Origin: Ornithinibacillus contaminans
Lineage (GTDB): Bacteria; Bacillota; Bacilli; Bacillales; Amphibacillaceae
DNA length: 53,682 nt
Direction: 5' to 3'
NCBI RefSeq assembly: GCF_001038425.2
Contig: NZ_LDPV02000048.1
Span: 1 to 53,682, forward strand
A model generated the notes under the pieces. That model had not been told where the DNA came from. It worked only from the letters and a program-made list of their open reading frames with translations, and searched no databases. The position numbers and the translations under genes are program-made. Positions 23,861 through 32,325 of this stretch are shown here, one piece after another (the first letter of the stretch is position 1; the number at the start of each line of letters is the position of its first letter).

Positions 23861-23990
23861 TTAAGTATTTTTGTGTCATTGGAACGTATATTTAGTATAA
23901 TTGTGTCATAATTTAGTGACACAATTATACTAAAACAAAAATAAAAAACCTTAATTTAACAAGGTTTATAACTTCAGTACTTTTGTGTCA
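23861..23990. repeat. Array of four 18-bp repeats, candidate transposon end
   Basis: The motif TTnAGTAnnnTTGTGTCA occurs at 23861-23878, 23891-23908 and 23973-23990 in direct orientation, and inverted at 23917-23934. Copies two and three form a perfect 18-bp inverted repeat around an 8-nt centre. Between copies three and four lies a hairpin (AAACCTT 23946-23952 with AAGGTTT 23961-23967). The outer copy reads inward as CAGTGACACAAAAGTAC. Clustered TGACA-core sites are typical of TnsB-bound ends. An operator array for a regulator is the alternative. Confidence 0.65.
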
Positions 23991-24189
23991 CTGGTCAATA
24001 GCCACTTCTTTTTGCTGTTGAGCAAAAGAAAAAAGGCGATCTTCTTTGATCCCCTCTTTCACAATTGGACTCTTTATTCACTACCGACAGTCTTACGATG
24101 CTCGATTCGTTTGAAATTACTGCGGCAGTGACAACATCCATAACTTGCAAAAAAACGATTCCAGAATTATTATGTAGAACTACTGCATT

Positions 24190-24675
24190 TTACTTCAATA
24201 CCTTCCAATCGCTACAGGTAATCGCATCAATACCAAGTGAACCGGTTCTCAACCACTTAAATGCTTGTAAAACCAATGGAGATGAATTTTCTATCGATAC
24301 ATCTTCTTCCGACACCCACTGTGCACCCAACGAGTCTTGTCCTTCAAATTGTTCAGGTACACTTAACTCACCATCAAATACCTTAACAGCATAATAAACT
24401 GCAATATGGTGTAGATCTGTATACTCACGCCAAAGCCAAGGGAGTTTAAAATCGATGACTCCAATGTTTCCCTCTATATCAACTTCAAGTCCAGTTTCTT
24501 CCTGGAATTCTCGTTGTAATGCCTCAGATAAAGATTCACCATCCTCTAGACTACCACCCGGTAAGTCGTAACGATTGATATAAGGTCCACCATTTTTATT
24601 TATGACTAAGAGTTTATTATTCTTTACAAGAACCCCATAAACTCCAAATGCTCTATGGTATTTTTTATTGGTCAT
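24190..24675 (-). CDS. Nudix hydrolase
   Basis: A 161-aa Nudix protein. The Nudix box reads GGSLEDGESLSEALQREF then QEETGL, matching GX5EX7REUXEEXGU completely. Such enzymes hydrolyse nucleoside diphosphate derivatives; the substrate cannot be told. N-terminal YHRAFGVYGVLVKNNKLLVI is the usual first strand. GGGGGA precedes the ATG. Bases 23998-24189 downstream contain no gene; a small hairpin GGCGATC/GATC-type element near 24035-24050 may be its terminator. It lies outside the proposed transposon. Confidence 0.9.
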   Translation of the reverse strand: MTNKKYHRAFGVYGVLVKNNKLLVINKNGGPYINRYDLPGGSLEDGESLSEALQREFQEETGLEVDIEGNIGVIDFKLPWLWREYTDLHHIAVYYAVKVFDGELSVPEQFEGQDSLGAQWVSEEDVSIENSSPLVLQAFKWLRTGSLGIDAITCSDWKVLK

Positions 24676-24761
24676 GATAATCCCCCGCTTTAATAAAGAT
24701 AAAAAACTACTAGACTAGCATGAAAGATGTAATGGAGAAAAACAAAATCTTCCCTTCAATT

Positions 24762-25178
24762 TTAGATTGAAAGAAATAGATAGATAACAAAACCAGAAAT
24801 AAATAAAACGTCTATAATTATTATATATAACCCAATTTTGGATTTTTTAACGCTTTCAAGACTACTATTGAATAGAACATGATATAAACTAACAACAAAC
24901 ATTATTATTGTTATAATACTTAGGATAATATTTCCTATAACTAATATAGCCAACAAATATATGAACCATCTACGGAATAAATTAAAAAGTATTCCAATAA
25001 ACAATACTGAAATACTATTTGTATTTATGATTAATTCATCTTCAGAAATATTAGCTAAATCTTTTTTTACGCTCTTGTGTACTCTTAAGTAGTCAATGTT
25101 TAGCCATAAGATCATAAAACAATAGATGATAATGTATATTTCTTCATTATTATTTATAATCTCTCTAATGGTAAACAC
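24762..25178 (-). CDS. Small membrane protein, unknown
   Basis: A 138-aa protein with about four hydrophobic helices (IYIIIYCFMILWL, ISVLFIGILFNLF, WFIYLLAILVIGNIIL, and a last one IIIIDVLFISGFVIYLFL). No family is recognised. I start at the GTG at 25178 (GAGG nine bases upstream); a TTG at 25217 is in frame but overlaps the end of the decayed gene upstream. Function is unknown. Confidence 0.55.
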   Translation of the reverse strand: MFTIREIINNNEEIYIIIYCFMILWLNIDYLRVHKSVKKDLANISEDELIINTNSISVLFIGILFNLFRRWFIYLLAILVIGNIILSIITIIMFVVSLYHVLFNSSLESVKKSKIGLYIIIIDVLFISGFVIYLFLSI

Positions 25179-25197
25179 TTCCTTTGACCTCGAATCT

Positions 25198-25554
25198 TCA
25201 CTTAAACATTCTTTCAAATATCTTCACGGATTCTTCACTGCAATATTTTGTGAAATGCGTTAAAAGAAATTCCTTTGCATCATCTTTATCATGATTAATT
25301 GATTCTATATCATTTCTACTTGCCCATGAATAATATGTCTCAAAAGCTGTACTACTCCAACTGTTCTTTTCACCGTCTTCATTCACTTTCTCTTGTATGC
25401 CTGAGATGAAATATCTAATGATCCTTGTAATTCTAATAGCGCATTATCAAAAATTTTTTTATCCTTATCCTTCAGTCCCGCTTTCACCCTTAGTGCTCTA
25501 GTGTCAATACCTTCTCCTTTCAATTACTTCAATTGCTTCTTGGTATGTTTTCAC
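25198..25554 (-). pseudogene. Remnant of a gene with two frameshifts
   Basis: Three adjacent frames read as one protein: VKTYQEAIEVIERRRY, then IDTRALRVKAGLKDKDKKIF and NALLELQGSLDIS, then ISGIQEKVNEDGEKNSWSS to the end ERMFK. Two single-base shifts (near 25505 and 25405) break it. The layout resembles the N- or C-terminal part of a winged-helix protein such as those named AlkZ-related, but I am not sure of the family. The last part (25198-25386) is open with a GTG but is probably only the surviving end. Confidence 0.5.
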
Positions 25555-25611
25555 CTTGTAATATATTGATTTTCAGCTCCTCTATTCGAAATTTACAATG
25601 CCTTCTATAAG

Positions 25612-26031
25612 CTAAATTAAGTCCGAATTATCGTTGTTTCTAACCTTAATTCCAACGATTCCAGCTATAATTATCCCAAGCGTTCCTAAGGCTGTTACAA
25701 ATATACCAATACCATAACTTACAAAAGAACTAATAAACGGATTAATAAAAACAACTAAGGAAGAGAAAAAGGTATAGAATACGATTAAAAATGACAAGAC
25801 ACCAGTTATAATCATTACTATCGAAACTAGCATTTTATTTTTAACTGTGAAAAAAACGATTAAACTAACCAAAATCAATAGTGCAATGACTCCATTTATG
25901 GGATATAGTCCACTTCCACTACGATCATGAGTATGAATCCAAGGAAGCAAAAATCCCATGAGCGTTATAAGAATACTTGATAAATAGATCCTTGCTATTT
26001 TTGATTTAACTCGCCATTTAATACTAAACAA
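25612..26031 (-). CDS. Small integral membrane protein
   Basis: A 139-aa protein with four membrane helices: IYLSSILITLMGFLLPWI, GVIALLILVSLIVFF, LVSIVMIITGVLSFLIVFY and a glycine-rich IGIFVTALGTLGIIIAGIVG. No family is recognised. It begins with TTG, eight or so bases after AAGGAGGGAA, the only good ribosome site here. Highly hydrophobic with short loops. It lies beside another tiny membrane protein on the same strand. Confidence 0.7.
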   Translation of the reverse strand: MFSIKWRVKSKIARIYLSSILITLMGFLLPWIHTHDRSGSGLYPINGVIALLILVSLIVFFTVKNKMLVSIVMIITGVLSFLIVFYTFFSSLVVFINPFISSFVSYGIGIFVTALGTLGIIIAGIVGIKVRNNDNSDLI

Positions 26032-26074
26032 AGCAATTCCCTCCTTTTCAATAGCAACTACTACTTAGAACGAA

Positions 26075-26200
26075 TTAATTTTCATCCTCTTCTACAACAA
26101 CATTTAAATGCTTAGATATCCCATCCAATCGTCGCTTAATCGATTCCAAGCTGTATATGACATAAAAGACAAATATAATACCAAGTAGTAAAAAACCCAT
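26075..26200 (-). CDS. 41-aa single-pass membrane protein
   Basis: An ATG at 26200 follows TGGAGG at an ideal 6-nt distance. The peptide starts MGFLLLGIIFVFYVIYSLES (one membrane helix, residues 3-17), followed by a helix KRRLDGISKHLN and an acidic end VVVEEDEN. It has the layout of small bacterial stress or assembly peptides; the function is unknown. Confidence 0.7.
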   Translation of the reverse strand: MGFLLLGIIFVFYVIYSLESIKRRLDGISKHLNVVVEEDEN

Positions 26201-26244
26201 ATAAACCTCCATATAAATTTAATATCAATCTTATGTTTCTCTAA

Positions 26245-26751
26245 TTACAACTCCAACACATACTTTTTTAACTCTTCCGTATCGTTAGGGAGCGTCACAA
26301 AACCATCTTGTTTCATACCAATTTTCTCCAGTAATCTTGATGAGGAATCATTGTCCTTTGTCGTGATTGCTACTATCCGATCCAAACCAATTTGTTTAGC
26401 AAATGAAACCGTTGCTTGTGCTGCTTCATAAGCATATCCCTTCGATTGATAGTCTTCTAGAAATGCAAAGCCAATATCAACATCCTCCAGCCCATCACGT
26501 TTAATTAACCCACATAATCCAATCGGCGTATGATCTTGTTTCAGCTCCGTTAAAAACAAACCAAATCCTACCTGATCATACATAGTTCGTGGCCCCGTTA
26601 GGATATACGTTACTGCATCTTCCAATGTGTTAATTCCTTTATCACCGATGTACTTTATCCAGCCAGGTTCATTTAGTAACTTAAAAATAAATTCTGCATC
26701 CGTTTCATCTAACCGACGCAAGGCAAGTCTTTCTGTTTCAACTACATACAT
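26245..26751 (-). CDS. GNAT family N-acetyltransferase
   Basis: A 168-aa acetyltransferase of the RimJ/RimL-like group: TERLALRRLDETDAEFIFKLL at the N-terminus, GLCGLIKRDGLEDVDIGFAF, and the acetyl-CoA loop DYQSKGYAYEAAQATVSFA, then RIVAITTKDNDSSSRLLEKIG. It transfers acetyl from acetyl-CoA to an amine; the acceptor is not known. The start has a GGAGATG upstream. Confidence 0.9.
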   Translation of the reverse strand: MYVVETERLALRRLDETDAEFIFKLLNEPGWIKYIGDKGINTLEDAVTYILTGPRTMYDQVGFGLFLTELKQDHTPIGLCGLIKRDGLEDVDIGFAFLEDYQSKGYAYEAAQATVSFAKQIGLDRIVAITTKDNDSSSRLLEKIGMKQDGFVTLPNDTEELKKYVLEL

Positions 26752-26787
26752 GGCAACATCTCCATCCCTAACTTTGTTTGGTTAACC

Positions 26788-27003
26788 CTAATTAAAGAAC
26801 ACTTTATAAATTATAAAACCGACTATTAAAATAGCGAGTATAATTCCAGTACCTTTCCACCCTAGCCCTCCAACTAAATCTATCAGACTCCCATTTTGAG
26901 TACGATTAATACTATCAGCCAAGTTTGAAGTGGGATGATTCTTTAATTCCTTCTGTCTTAATCTTTCACGTATTTCTGCTGGTTCCTCTTTATAATCATT
27001 CAC
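26788..27003 (-). CDS. DUF6366-like small membrane protein
   Basis: A 71-aa protein with a charged N-terminus (EEPAEIRERLRQKELKNHP), a middle SLIDLVGGLGWKGTG, and one C-terminal membrane helix (GIILAILIVGFIIYKVFF). I believe this is the DUF6366 family, from memory of the ERLRQKE...SLxDLVG pattern; the function is unknown. It starts with GTG; a GGGCGG lies about 12 nt upstream. Confidence 0.7.
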   Translation of the reverse strand: MNDYKEEPAEIRERLRQKELKNHPTSNLADSINRTQNGSLIDLVGGLGWKGTGIILAILIVGFIIYKVFFN

Positions 27004-27108
27004 TAGTAAGCCACCGCCCTTACATTTCTTGAAGCTCTTTAGTTAATCGTAACAAAATATACCAAATCTGTAACCAAATTTTTCAAAAATTATAACGATT
27101 ACTGTGGA

Positions 27109-28356
27109 TTAACTCTCCATATGCTTTTCTGGTAATAGCCTAAACATCACACCATAAACAACGGCACTAAGTAATGCGCAAACTAAAATAATTCCAAAAA
27201 TCAACACCGGAGATAAGACGGCTGAGAGCACGACTGTAACTGGTGCTATAAATCTTCCAAGCGAATATTGTAGATCAGAAGCTCCCATATATTGCCCTCT
27301 TGCATTTTCAGGTGCATAGGTACTAACAAAGTTTTGTACAACTGGACCATGTATAATCTCCCCTATGGTGAAAATTACTGTGATTCCTAACAAGAGCCAT
27401 GCACTTGTTGATAGTCCAACTAAGAACATTCCACAACCCGATAAACACGCTGCCAGTATTAGTGTATTTCGATCACTCCAGCCTTCCAGCAATCTCGTAA
27501 TTGGTATGACACAAACGACGAATAACAATCCATTTAATCCAATCATCCAACCAAATACTTCCTCACTACGAAGCGTGACCGACCATTCCCCAATCGTAAA
27601 GAGCGTTTGAGAAGGCACATAATTTTTAACATAAATAGCTAAATATAGATCTAATTGCATAATTGAAATAGTAATAAAAATACCACCTAGCATATAGAGA
27701 AAGAACACTTTATCTCGAATAATGACAAAATAGGATAAGAACTGCTGTTTCACTAGAGAAAAAAATCCATTGTTATCATGCGCCTCCCGTTCGGATACAG
27801 GCATTGTTTCGCGAATGATAAACATAATTGCAAAAGAATAAAGCAATGTAACTAGTGTACACGTCCATAATAGTTCATTACGATGTTGGAAAAACAGAAT
27901 CGCTCCTATTATTGGACCAAAAACAGCTCCTAAATTATTTGCCGATACAAATGTAGCAAAGACACGACGTCTTGATTCCTCCGGTACTAAGTCAGCCACC
28001 ATTGCTGAGCTTGCTGGTCTATACAATGATTTCCCTAAGCTTATTCCGATGAATGCTGCATAATCCACCCAATGTGTGATAGACAGCGCAAATATCGCAA
28101 AAAATACGGCTTGCATAAATGATCCGATAAGCATTATGTTACGTCTTCCATATTGATCGGAAATATAGCCACCAATCAGCGTGCCGAAAATACTGATAAT
28201 CGAAGGGGCGGTCATCATCAGACCCGCTTCAACACCCCCCAATGCATCACTAAAATAAATCGCAAGAAACGGGAAGTACATCCAAAAAAGCATATTAAAC
28301 AGTGTTTCCCCTATAAGTCTCGTTTTCAAATTAATATCCCATGACAGCCATCCCAA
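27109..28356 (-). CDS. MFS transporter
   Basis: A 415-aa major facilitator with 12 predicted helices. The loop between helices 2 and 3 has GGYISDQYGRRNIMLIGS (motif A, GxxxDxxGRR), and AMVADLVPEESRRRVFA follows helix 4. It is of drug/H+ antiporter type; the substrate cannot be told. It begins with TTG preceded by GGGGA; no earlier ATG is available. A terminator-like inverted repeat is not seen immediately after it. Confidence 0.87.
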   Translation of the reverse strand: MGWLSWDINLKTRLIGETLFNMLFWMYFPFLAIYFSDALGGVEAGLMMTAPSIISIFGTLIGGYISDQYGRRNIMLIGSFMQAVFFAIFALSITHWVDYAAFIGISLGKSLYRPASSAMVADLVPEESRRRVFATFVSANNLGAVFGPIIGAILFFQHRNELLWTCTLVTLLYSFAIMFIIRETMPVSEREAHDNNGFFSLVKQQFLSYFVIIRDKVFFLYMLGGIFITISIMQLDLYLAIYVKNYVPSQTLFTIGEWSVTLRSEEVFGWMIGLNGLLFVVCVIPITRLLEGWSDRNTLILAACLSGCGMFLVGLSTSAWLLLGITVIFTIGEIIHGPVVQNFVSTYAPENARGQYMGASDLQYSLGRFIAPVTVVLSAVLSPVLIFGIILVCALLSAVVYGVMFRLLPEKHMES

Positions 28357-28541
28357 AATTAAATATCCCCTATCTTTATTTATATCCTGGCCAGGTACCC
28401 CTACTATAAAATTATTTTTCAGAAAAATATAGACTTATAATTTAATTCCGTTTATACTATTATTATAGAAGTTAGCCAATATGTACCTCTATTTTGACTG
28501 ACCCAGAAATCGAACATTAGTTCTAATACATTGCAATAAAT

Positions 28542-28577
28542 AACTCCTCAATTCATTTTTAAGTGGATTGAGGAGTT
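28542..28577. terminator. Bidirectional terminator
   Basis: AACTCCTCAAT (28542-28552) and ATTGAGGAGTT (28567-28577) form a perfect 11-bp stem with a 14-nt loop and A/T flanks. It ends the Asp-box operon (minus strand). Confidence 0.8.
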
Positions 28578-28612
28578 TTAGTATTTATTGTGTGTCGAAT
28601 TATAGCGTGAGT

Positions 28613-29476
28613 CTATTGATACTCACCCTTATACGCTAGTTTAATCGGTTCATTTTCTTCCATTGTTGTTTTGTATAAACTGATATTTCCAACAGTAGGT
28701 TCCGTAGCATCTGAATGCACGTCAAAGTTTTCATCCAATGAAATGGTCCAAATAGGTTCATTGTTTTTCTTCAATACAACCGCAAGAGTCCCAAATTGTT
28801 CGATATTCTCCCACGGAAATAACTCCGTATTATGATGTTCTGTTACAGTAATTCCGTCTGGACCGCTAATTACCTCGACAGCCTCTCCTTGCCATTTCCC
28901 ATGAATTTCTGATCCAACATAGTAATAATTTATGCCACTTCCGCGATCACCATATGTAGCAATGAATTGTTGAAGGGAATTATCAGCAGATTGATAAGTT
29001 ACTGCTGCAATATCATTCGCTAACCATTCCACCTTATACTCCGCATCAGTACCGCCTTGTAGTACCGATTTGGGACGAACAAATATACCATAGTAAGAAC
29101 GATAATAAACTACTTCTCCACTTGCTACATTTTCTTTTATGGATAATACTTGTTTCAAGTTAGGTGATAAGCTCGTAATGTTTTTTATTTCTTTATTACT
29201 ATCAACAAGAAGTAAGATGTTCACTACGATAAACATTACTAATAAACCAGCACCAATTAATTTATATTTTTTGCCCAAATTAACGAGAAGTAAGATTGCT
29301 AGAAAAAGGCTAATCACACAAAGTATAGTAATTAGGTAAAATAATCGATTATCAACATACTCAACTTGATAACTGTCATGAATGAATAAGTATCCTAGCT
29401 GTAAACAAACAAGACCAATTGAAATGACGAAAAAGATCCAACCAAAAATTTTACGGTTATCTTTAATAAACTTCAT
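28613..29476 (-). CDS. Membrane protein partner of the Asp-box protein
   Basis: A 287-aa protein with three N-terminal membrane helices (IFGWIFFVISIGLVCLQLGYLF, LITILCVISLFLAILLLV, LIGAGLLVMFIVVNILLLV) and a C-terminal extracytoplasmic domain of about 180 residues, rich in beta strands (YRSYYGIFVRPKSVLQGG, WLANDIAAVTYQSADNS). No family is recognised. Its start overlaps the stop of the gene upstream by 14 bp, so the two probably work together at the cell surface. Confidence 0.75.
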   Translation of the reverse strand: MKFIKDNRKIFGWIFFVISIGLVCLQLGYLFIHDSYQVEYVDNRLFYLITILCVISLFLAILLLVNLGKKYKLIGAGLLVMFIVVNILLLVDSNKEIKNITSLSPNLKQVLSIKENVASGEVVYYRSYYGIFVRPKSVLQGGTDAEYKVEWLANDIAAVTYQSADNSLQQFIATYGDRGSGINYYYVGSEIHGKWQGEAVEVISGPDGITVTEHHNTELFPWENIEQFGTLAVVLKKNNEPIWTISLDENFDVHSDATEPTVGNISLYKTTMEENEPIKLAYKGEYQ

Positions 29477-30407
29477 CTACCTGGACCTCCGTTGCAAACT
29501 CCCATGATTTACCATTGTCTTCTGAGATAAACTTCCCTTTTACTTTTCCACCTTCATAATCACCATTAGGGCCTTGGTTAACCAATACTGTCAAATGATT
29601 ACCCTCTATAACGGGTGTTTCTGCTTGTACGAATATCTGGTCATATTTAGCAGGGATATTAACGATAGATTTTGACCAACTCTTTCCACCGTCCTGGGTT
29701 ACATAGAAGTCAGGTTGTTCGGGATTTATCGTTCCATAGGACATAAATCCCGTTGACTCATCTACGAAACCACCATCCGCAATTAATCTCGTATTCCCGG
29801 TATCAGCAGTCTGCTCCCAACTTTGTCCACCATCATGCGTTAGAAAGGCAGTGGAATACTCCTGTGACATCGTGCGGCCACCTGAAACAATAACGTAGCC
29901 GAACTGCTCATTGATAAATCCCACTTTTCTAAAGCGCATAGCTGGGAAAGAATCCGTAATGACACTATCTTGCCAAGTTTTTCCGCCATCAAGTGAATAG
30001 GCTAATTGAATAGTAGTAGATTCCCTGCTACCCTGAGCGTAAAGAAATGCCGCTCGTTCCTCCGTTAAGATGTAACTATCATCAATTAACCACTGTTTAT
30101 TACCCTGATACTCTCCAGCAAACAGCATGTTGGTTTCAATCGGAACCTTTATCCAGTCAGTGCCATTGTTGTAGGTTATGTTTAGTTCGTCATTTTGTAA
30201 GGAATATGAAATGGCATCAGTATTAACAGGTCGTAATGCCTCTTTTAGTGTTTCTGCTTCGTCTGGTACTCCCGATAGATCTTGACCAGCATTAGGCTGA
30301 AGGTAATCCGGAAGTGCAATTGGCTTTTGCTTTTGATAAACCAAGGTACCAATACTTAGTGAAATTAATATCAACACCGACAGAACGATGATTATCGTTT
30401 TTTTCAT
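29463..30407 (-). CDS. Membrane-anchored Asp-box (BNR) repeat protein
   Basis: A 314-aa protein with an N-terminal signal anchor (residues 4-22) and four Asp-box repeats: SLDGGKTW, THDGGQSW, TQDGGKSW and SEDNGKSW. These mark a beta-propeller like that of sialidases and Ycf48-type proteins. No catalytic residues of a sialidase are seen, so it is probably a binding propeller outside the membrane. AAGGAG precedes the ATG. Upstream is a divergent intergenic region shared with ykuK. Confidence 0.85.
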   Translation of the reverse strand: MKKTIIIVLSVLILISLSIGTLVYQKQKPIALPDYLQPNAGQDLSGVPDEAETLKEALRPVNTDAISYSLQNDELNITYNNGTDWIKVPIETNMLFAGEYQGNKQWLIDDSYILTEERAAFLYAQGSRESTTIQLAYSLDGGKTWQDSVITDSFPAMRFRKVGFINEQFGYVIVSGGRTMSQEYSTAFLTHDGGQSWEQTADTGNTRLIADGGFVDESTGFMSYGTINPEQPDFYVTQDGGKSWSKSIVNIPAKYDQIFVQAETPVIEGNHLTVLVNQGPNGDYEGGKVKGKFISEDNGKSWEFATEVQVDEVY

Positions 30408-30657
30408 ACTAACGTCTCCTTATATATAAAGAATAAAGTAAGCCCTAAGACAAATGCCGTTCCATTCTCTTGTATGTATTCCATATAATAGTAACACACC
30501 TTACCAGACGTTTTATCATAAAAATCCAAAAGGAAAAATACCCCTATCTAATCCCTCTCGTACACGATAAGATTTTACAATAAGTTACGAATAGCAACCA
30601 TCATTTTTCTTATAATAAAAGTATAGCTACCTATTTTGACAACTAGGAGGCTTCACG

Positions 30658-31194
30658 ATGACGAATCTACACGTATTTGATTTCACATTTCAAAATTTAA
30701 GTAAAAAGAACATGACTTTTCATGATGTCTTTGAGCATATTGTACAATTTATGAAAAAAGATCCGAATGGATGCTACCGGCTAATATTTGGCACTGATTC
30801 CCAAATACATACAACATATACACGGTTTATTACTGGCATTGTTATACACTGTGAATCCAAAGGGGCTTGGGCATGTATTCGTAAAGTAATTGTTCCGAGA
30901 AAAATGACCAATCTACATGAACGAATATCGTATGAAACGACACTAACCGAAGAAGTTGTATCTATGTTTACCGAAGAGAAAAAGGAACTATTAATCGATA
31001 TTGTCCTACCTAATATTTATAAAGGATCTTCTTTTACAATTGAAGGACATATTGATATTGGTGCCACCAATAAAAATAAAACGAGAATTTTCGTCAATGA
31101 AATGGTTGGACGCATGGAATCTTTAGGTATTGAACCAAAAATTAAGCCCGACTCATTTGTAGCAAGCTATTATGCGAATCGGTTTACGAAATAG
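30658..31194 (+). CDS. ykuK: YkuK-family RNase H-like protein
   Basis: A 178-aa protein of the YkuK (DUF458) family, RNase H-like in fold: RLIFGTDSQIHTTYTRFITGIVIH has the first acidic residue, IEGHIDIGATNKNKTR the second, and KIKPDSFVASYYANRFTK is the conserved end. The function is not established. AGGAGG precedes the ATG on the plus strand. It is divergent from the Asp-box gene. No partner gene lies directly next to it. Confidence 0.87.
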   Translation: MTNLHVFDFTFQNLSKKNMTFHDVFEHIVQFMKKDPNGCYRLIFGTDSQIHTTYTRFITGIVIHCESKGAWACIRKVIVPRKMTNLHERISYETTLTEEVVSMFTEEKKELLIDIVLPNIYKGSSFTIEGHIDIGATNKNKTRIFVNEMVGRMESLGIEPKIKPDSFVASYYANRFTK

Positions 31195-31386
31195 TTATTC
31201 ATTCCTCACGTTTATGACCCTCTTTACACCGCTTTCTGGGTAGAATCACGAATAGCCCATTCCCCACTAATCCATACTCACATACTCTATTGAAAACAGC
31301 TAAAAATTCCTTGTGAAATAGACTGACTATTTCGGGTTCTATGCCAAGCTAAGCTAAAAATAGGATAAAGAAGGAGGTAAAGTTTA

Positions 31387-31548
31387 ATGAAGTCAATCGA
31401 TTGGCAAATGGTGTTATTTATTGGTGCGTCAACCGTTCATGATTGGTGGATTTATTGGGGATTACCTAGAGTTTATTACTATGAAGTTAAAAAGGAGGCA
31501 TACTCTAAAATAGAAAGTGACGATCAATACAACAAAAAAATAGCATAA
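31387..31548 (+). CDS. 53-aa small protein
   Basis: A plus-strand ATG follows AAGGAGG. The peptide begins MKSIDWQMVLFIGASTVHDW and has a Trp/Tyr-rich WWIYWGLPRVYYYEVK segment, then a charged tail ending KKIA. The start is hydrophobic (one weak membrane segment). A terminator follows directly, supporting a real gene. Family unknown. Confidence 0.7.
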   Translation: MKSIDWQMVLFIGASTVHDWWIYWGLPRVYYYEVKKEAYSKIESDDQYNKKIA

Positions 31549-31554
31549 AACATC

Positions 31555-31588
31555 CTGGGCAGCTATGATTATGCTGCTCAGTTTTTTT
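31555..31588 (+). terminator. Rho-independent terminator
   Basis: CTGGGCAGC (31555-31563) pairs with GCTGCTCAG (31573-31581) with one mismatch, followed by T7. It lies directly after the 53-aa gene and just before the end of the convergent AlkD-like gene. Confidence 0.85.
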
Positions 31589-31589
31589 G

Positions 31590-32255
31590 TTAATGTAAGT
31601 ATTTACTTCCTTCGCGAATACTGAGCTTTGCTAGCTCGTTATTCGAGATGAAATGACGAACTGATTCGGGGTTTGTCTTCGAATACTCTCTTAACGCCCA
31701 GCCAATTGCCTTTTGGATAAAAAACGCTTCACTGTTGGCACTTTCCTTTATGTACCGGTATAAAAGCTCTTGATCTGTCTTTTCTTTATATTTTAATTGG
31801 AATAAAATTGCTGCTCTTCGTAGCCATTTATTGGAATCCGTTGACCAAGCGTCTATCGTTTCTGTTATTATCTCGGGATGCTCCATTGCTAGCTTACCAA
31901 CAGCTTTTGGAGCGAGCACATCGACGGTATCCCACCATGACTTGGTTACGATTAATTTTTCGAACAGCTCTAGATGATTTTTATTAAGTTTCGGAAGCGA
32001 TTTTTCTATATAATCAAGGGCAATATTCTGATACTCCCGTTCATCTTGCTTCCAGAGTGCTAAAACAAATGCTGGCTGAAACGGACGTGTTAAGATTCCA
32101 GAATCATGAAAGTATGCTAATAAAATAATCCTCCGTTCTGGTGTTTTAATACCATAGAAGGAGAACTGGTTTTTCATGTACCTTTCCATGTTTACCGCAT
32201 TTTCATCATTTCTGTTTGCCTCAAGCGCTTCTGTTAGTTTCTTAAGCACGTACAT
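31590..32255 (-). CDS. AlkD-family DNA alkylation repair protein
   Basis: A 221-aa all-helical HEAT-like repeat protein: FYGIKTPERRIILLAYF, ALWKQDEREYQNIALDYIE, VTKSWWDTVDVLAPKAVG, WLRRAAILFQLKYK and FFIQKAIGWALREYSKTNP. These are family motifs, including the Trp/Asp residues of KSWWDTVD that line the DNA-binding cleft. It excises alkylated bases as a DNA glycosylase. The start is ATG at 32255; a GTG two codons later is better spaced from GGAGAGG. Confidence 0.9.
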   Translation of the reverse strand: MYVLKKLTEALEANRNDENAVNMERYMKNQFSFYGIKTPERRIILLAYFHDSGILTRPFQPAFVLALWKQDEREYQNIALDYIEKSLPKLNKNHLELFEKLIVTKSWWDTVDVLAPKAVGKLAMEHPEIITETIDAWSTDSNKWLRRAAILFQLKYKEKTDQELLYRYIKESANSEAFFIQKAIGWALREYSKTNPESVRHFISNNELAKLSIREGSKYLH

Positions 32256-32289
32256 CCCCCCTCTCCTAATTCTTATTTTATCATAAAAT

Positions 32290-32320
32290 AATGCGATCCA
32301 ATTTATTATTGGACCGCATT
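32290..32320. terminator. Terminator of the CAP-domain gene
   Basis: AATGCGATCCAAT (32290-32302) pairs with ATTGGACCGCATT (32308-32320), one mismatch, loop of 5. It is 6 bp after the CAP gene on the minus strand. Confidence 0.75.
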
Positions 32321-32325
32321 AGACA

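Larger units (their letters stand above)
13971..23997. mobile_element. Tn7-like transposon (boundaries approximate)
   Basis: The element holds tnsA, tnsB, tnsC, a tniQ and a second tniQ on the minus strand, plus a HEPN-like gene and a partner, and a small plus-strand gene. Base composition is clearly lower in GC than the flanking sulfur and acyl-CoA regions. The proposed right edge is the repeat array ending at 23990; inward from 23997 the sequence reads TGACCAGTGACACAAAAG, similar to TnsB-bound ends of related elements. An alternative right end is at about 21.3-21.4 kb. The left edge is placed after the hairpin at 13970 only by gene content. No target duplication could be matched. Confidence 0.6.

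Noticed and set aside
13971-23997. A CRISPR-associated transposon
   Set aside because: No cas gene, no repeat-spacer array and no tracr-like repeats were seen between the edges.
24065-24394. Open plus-strand frame opposite the Nudix gene
   Set aside because: Antisense shadow of a gene with a full Nudix box; no ribosome site.
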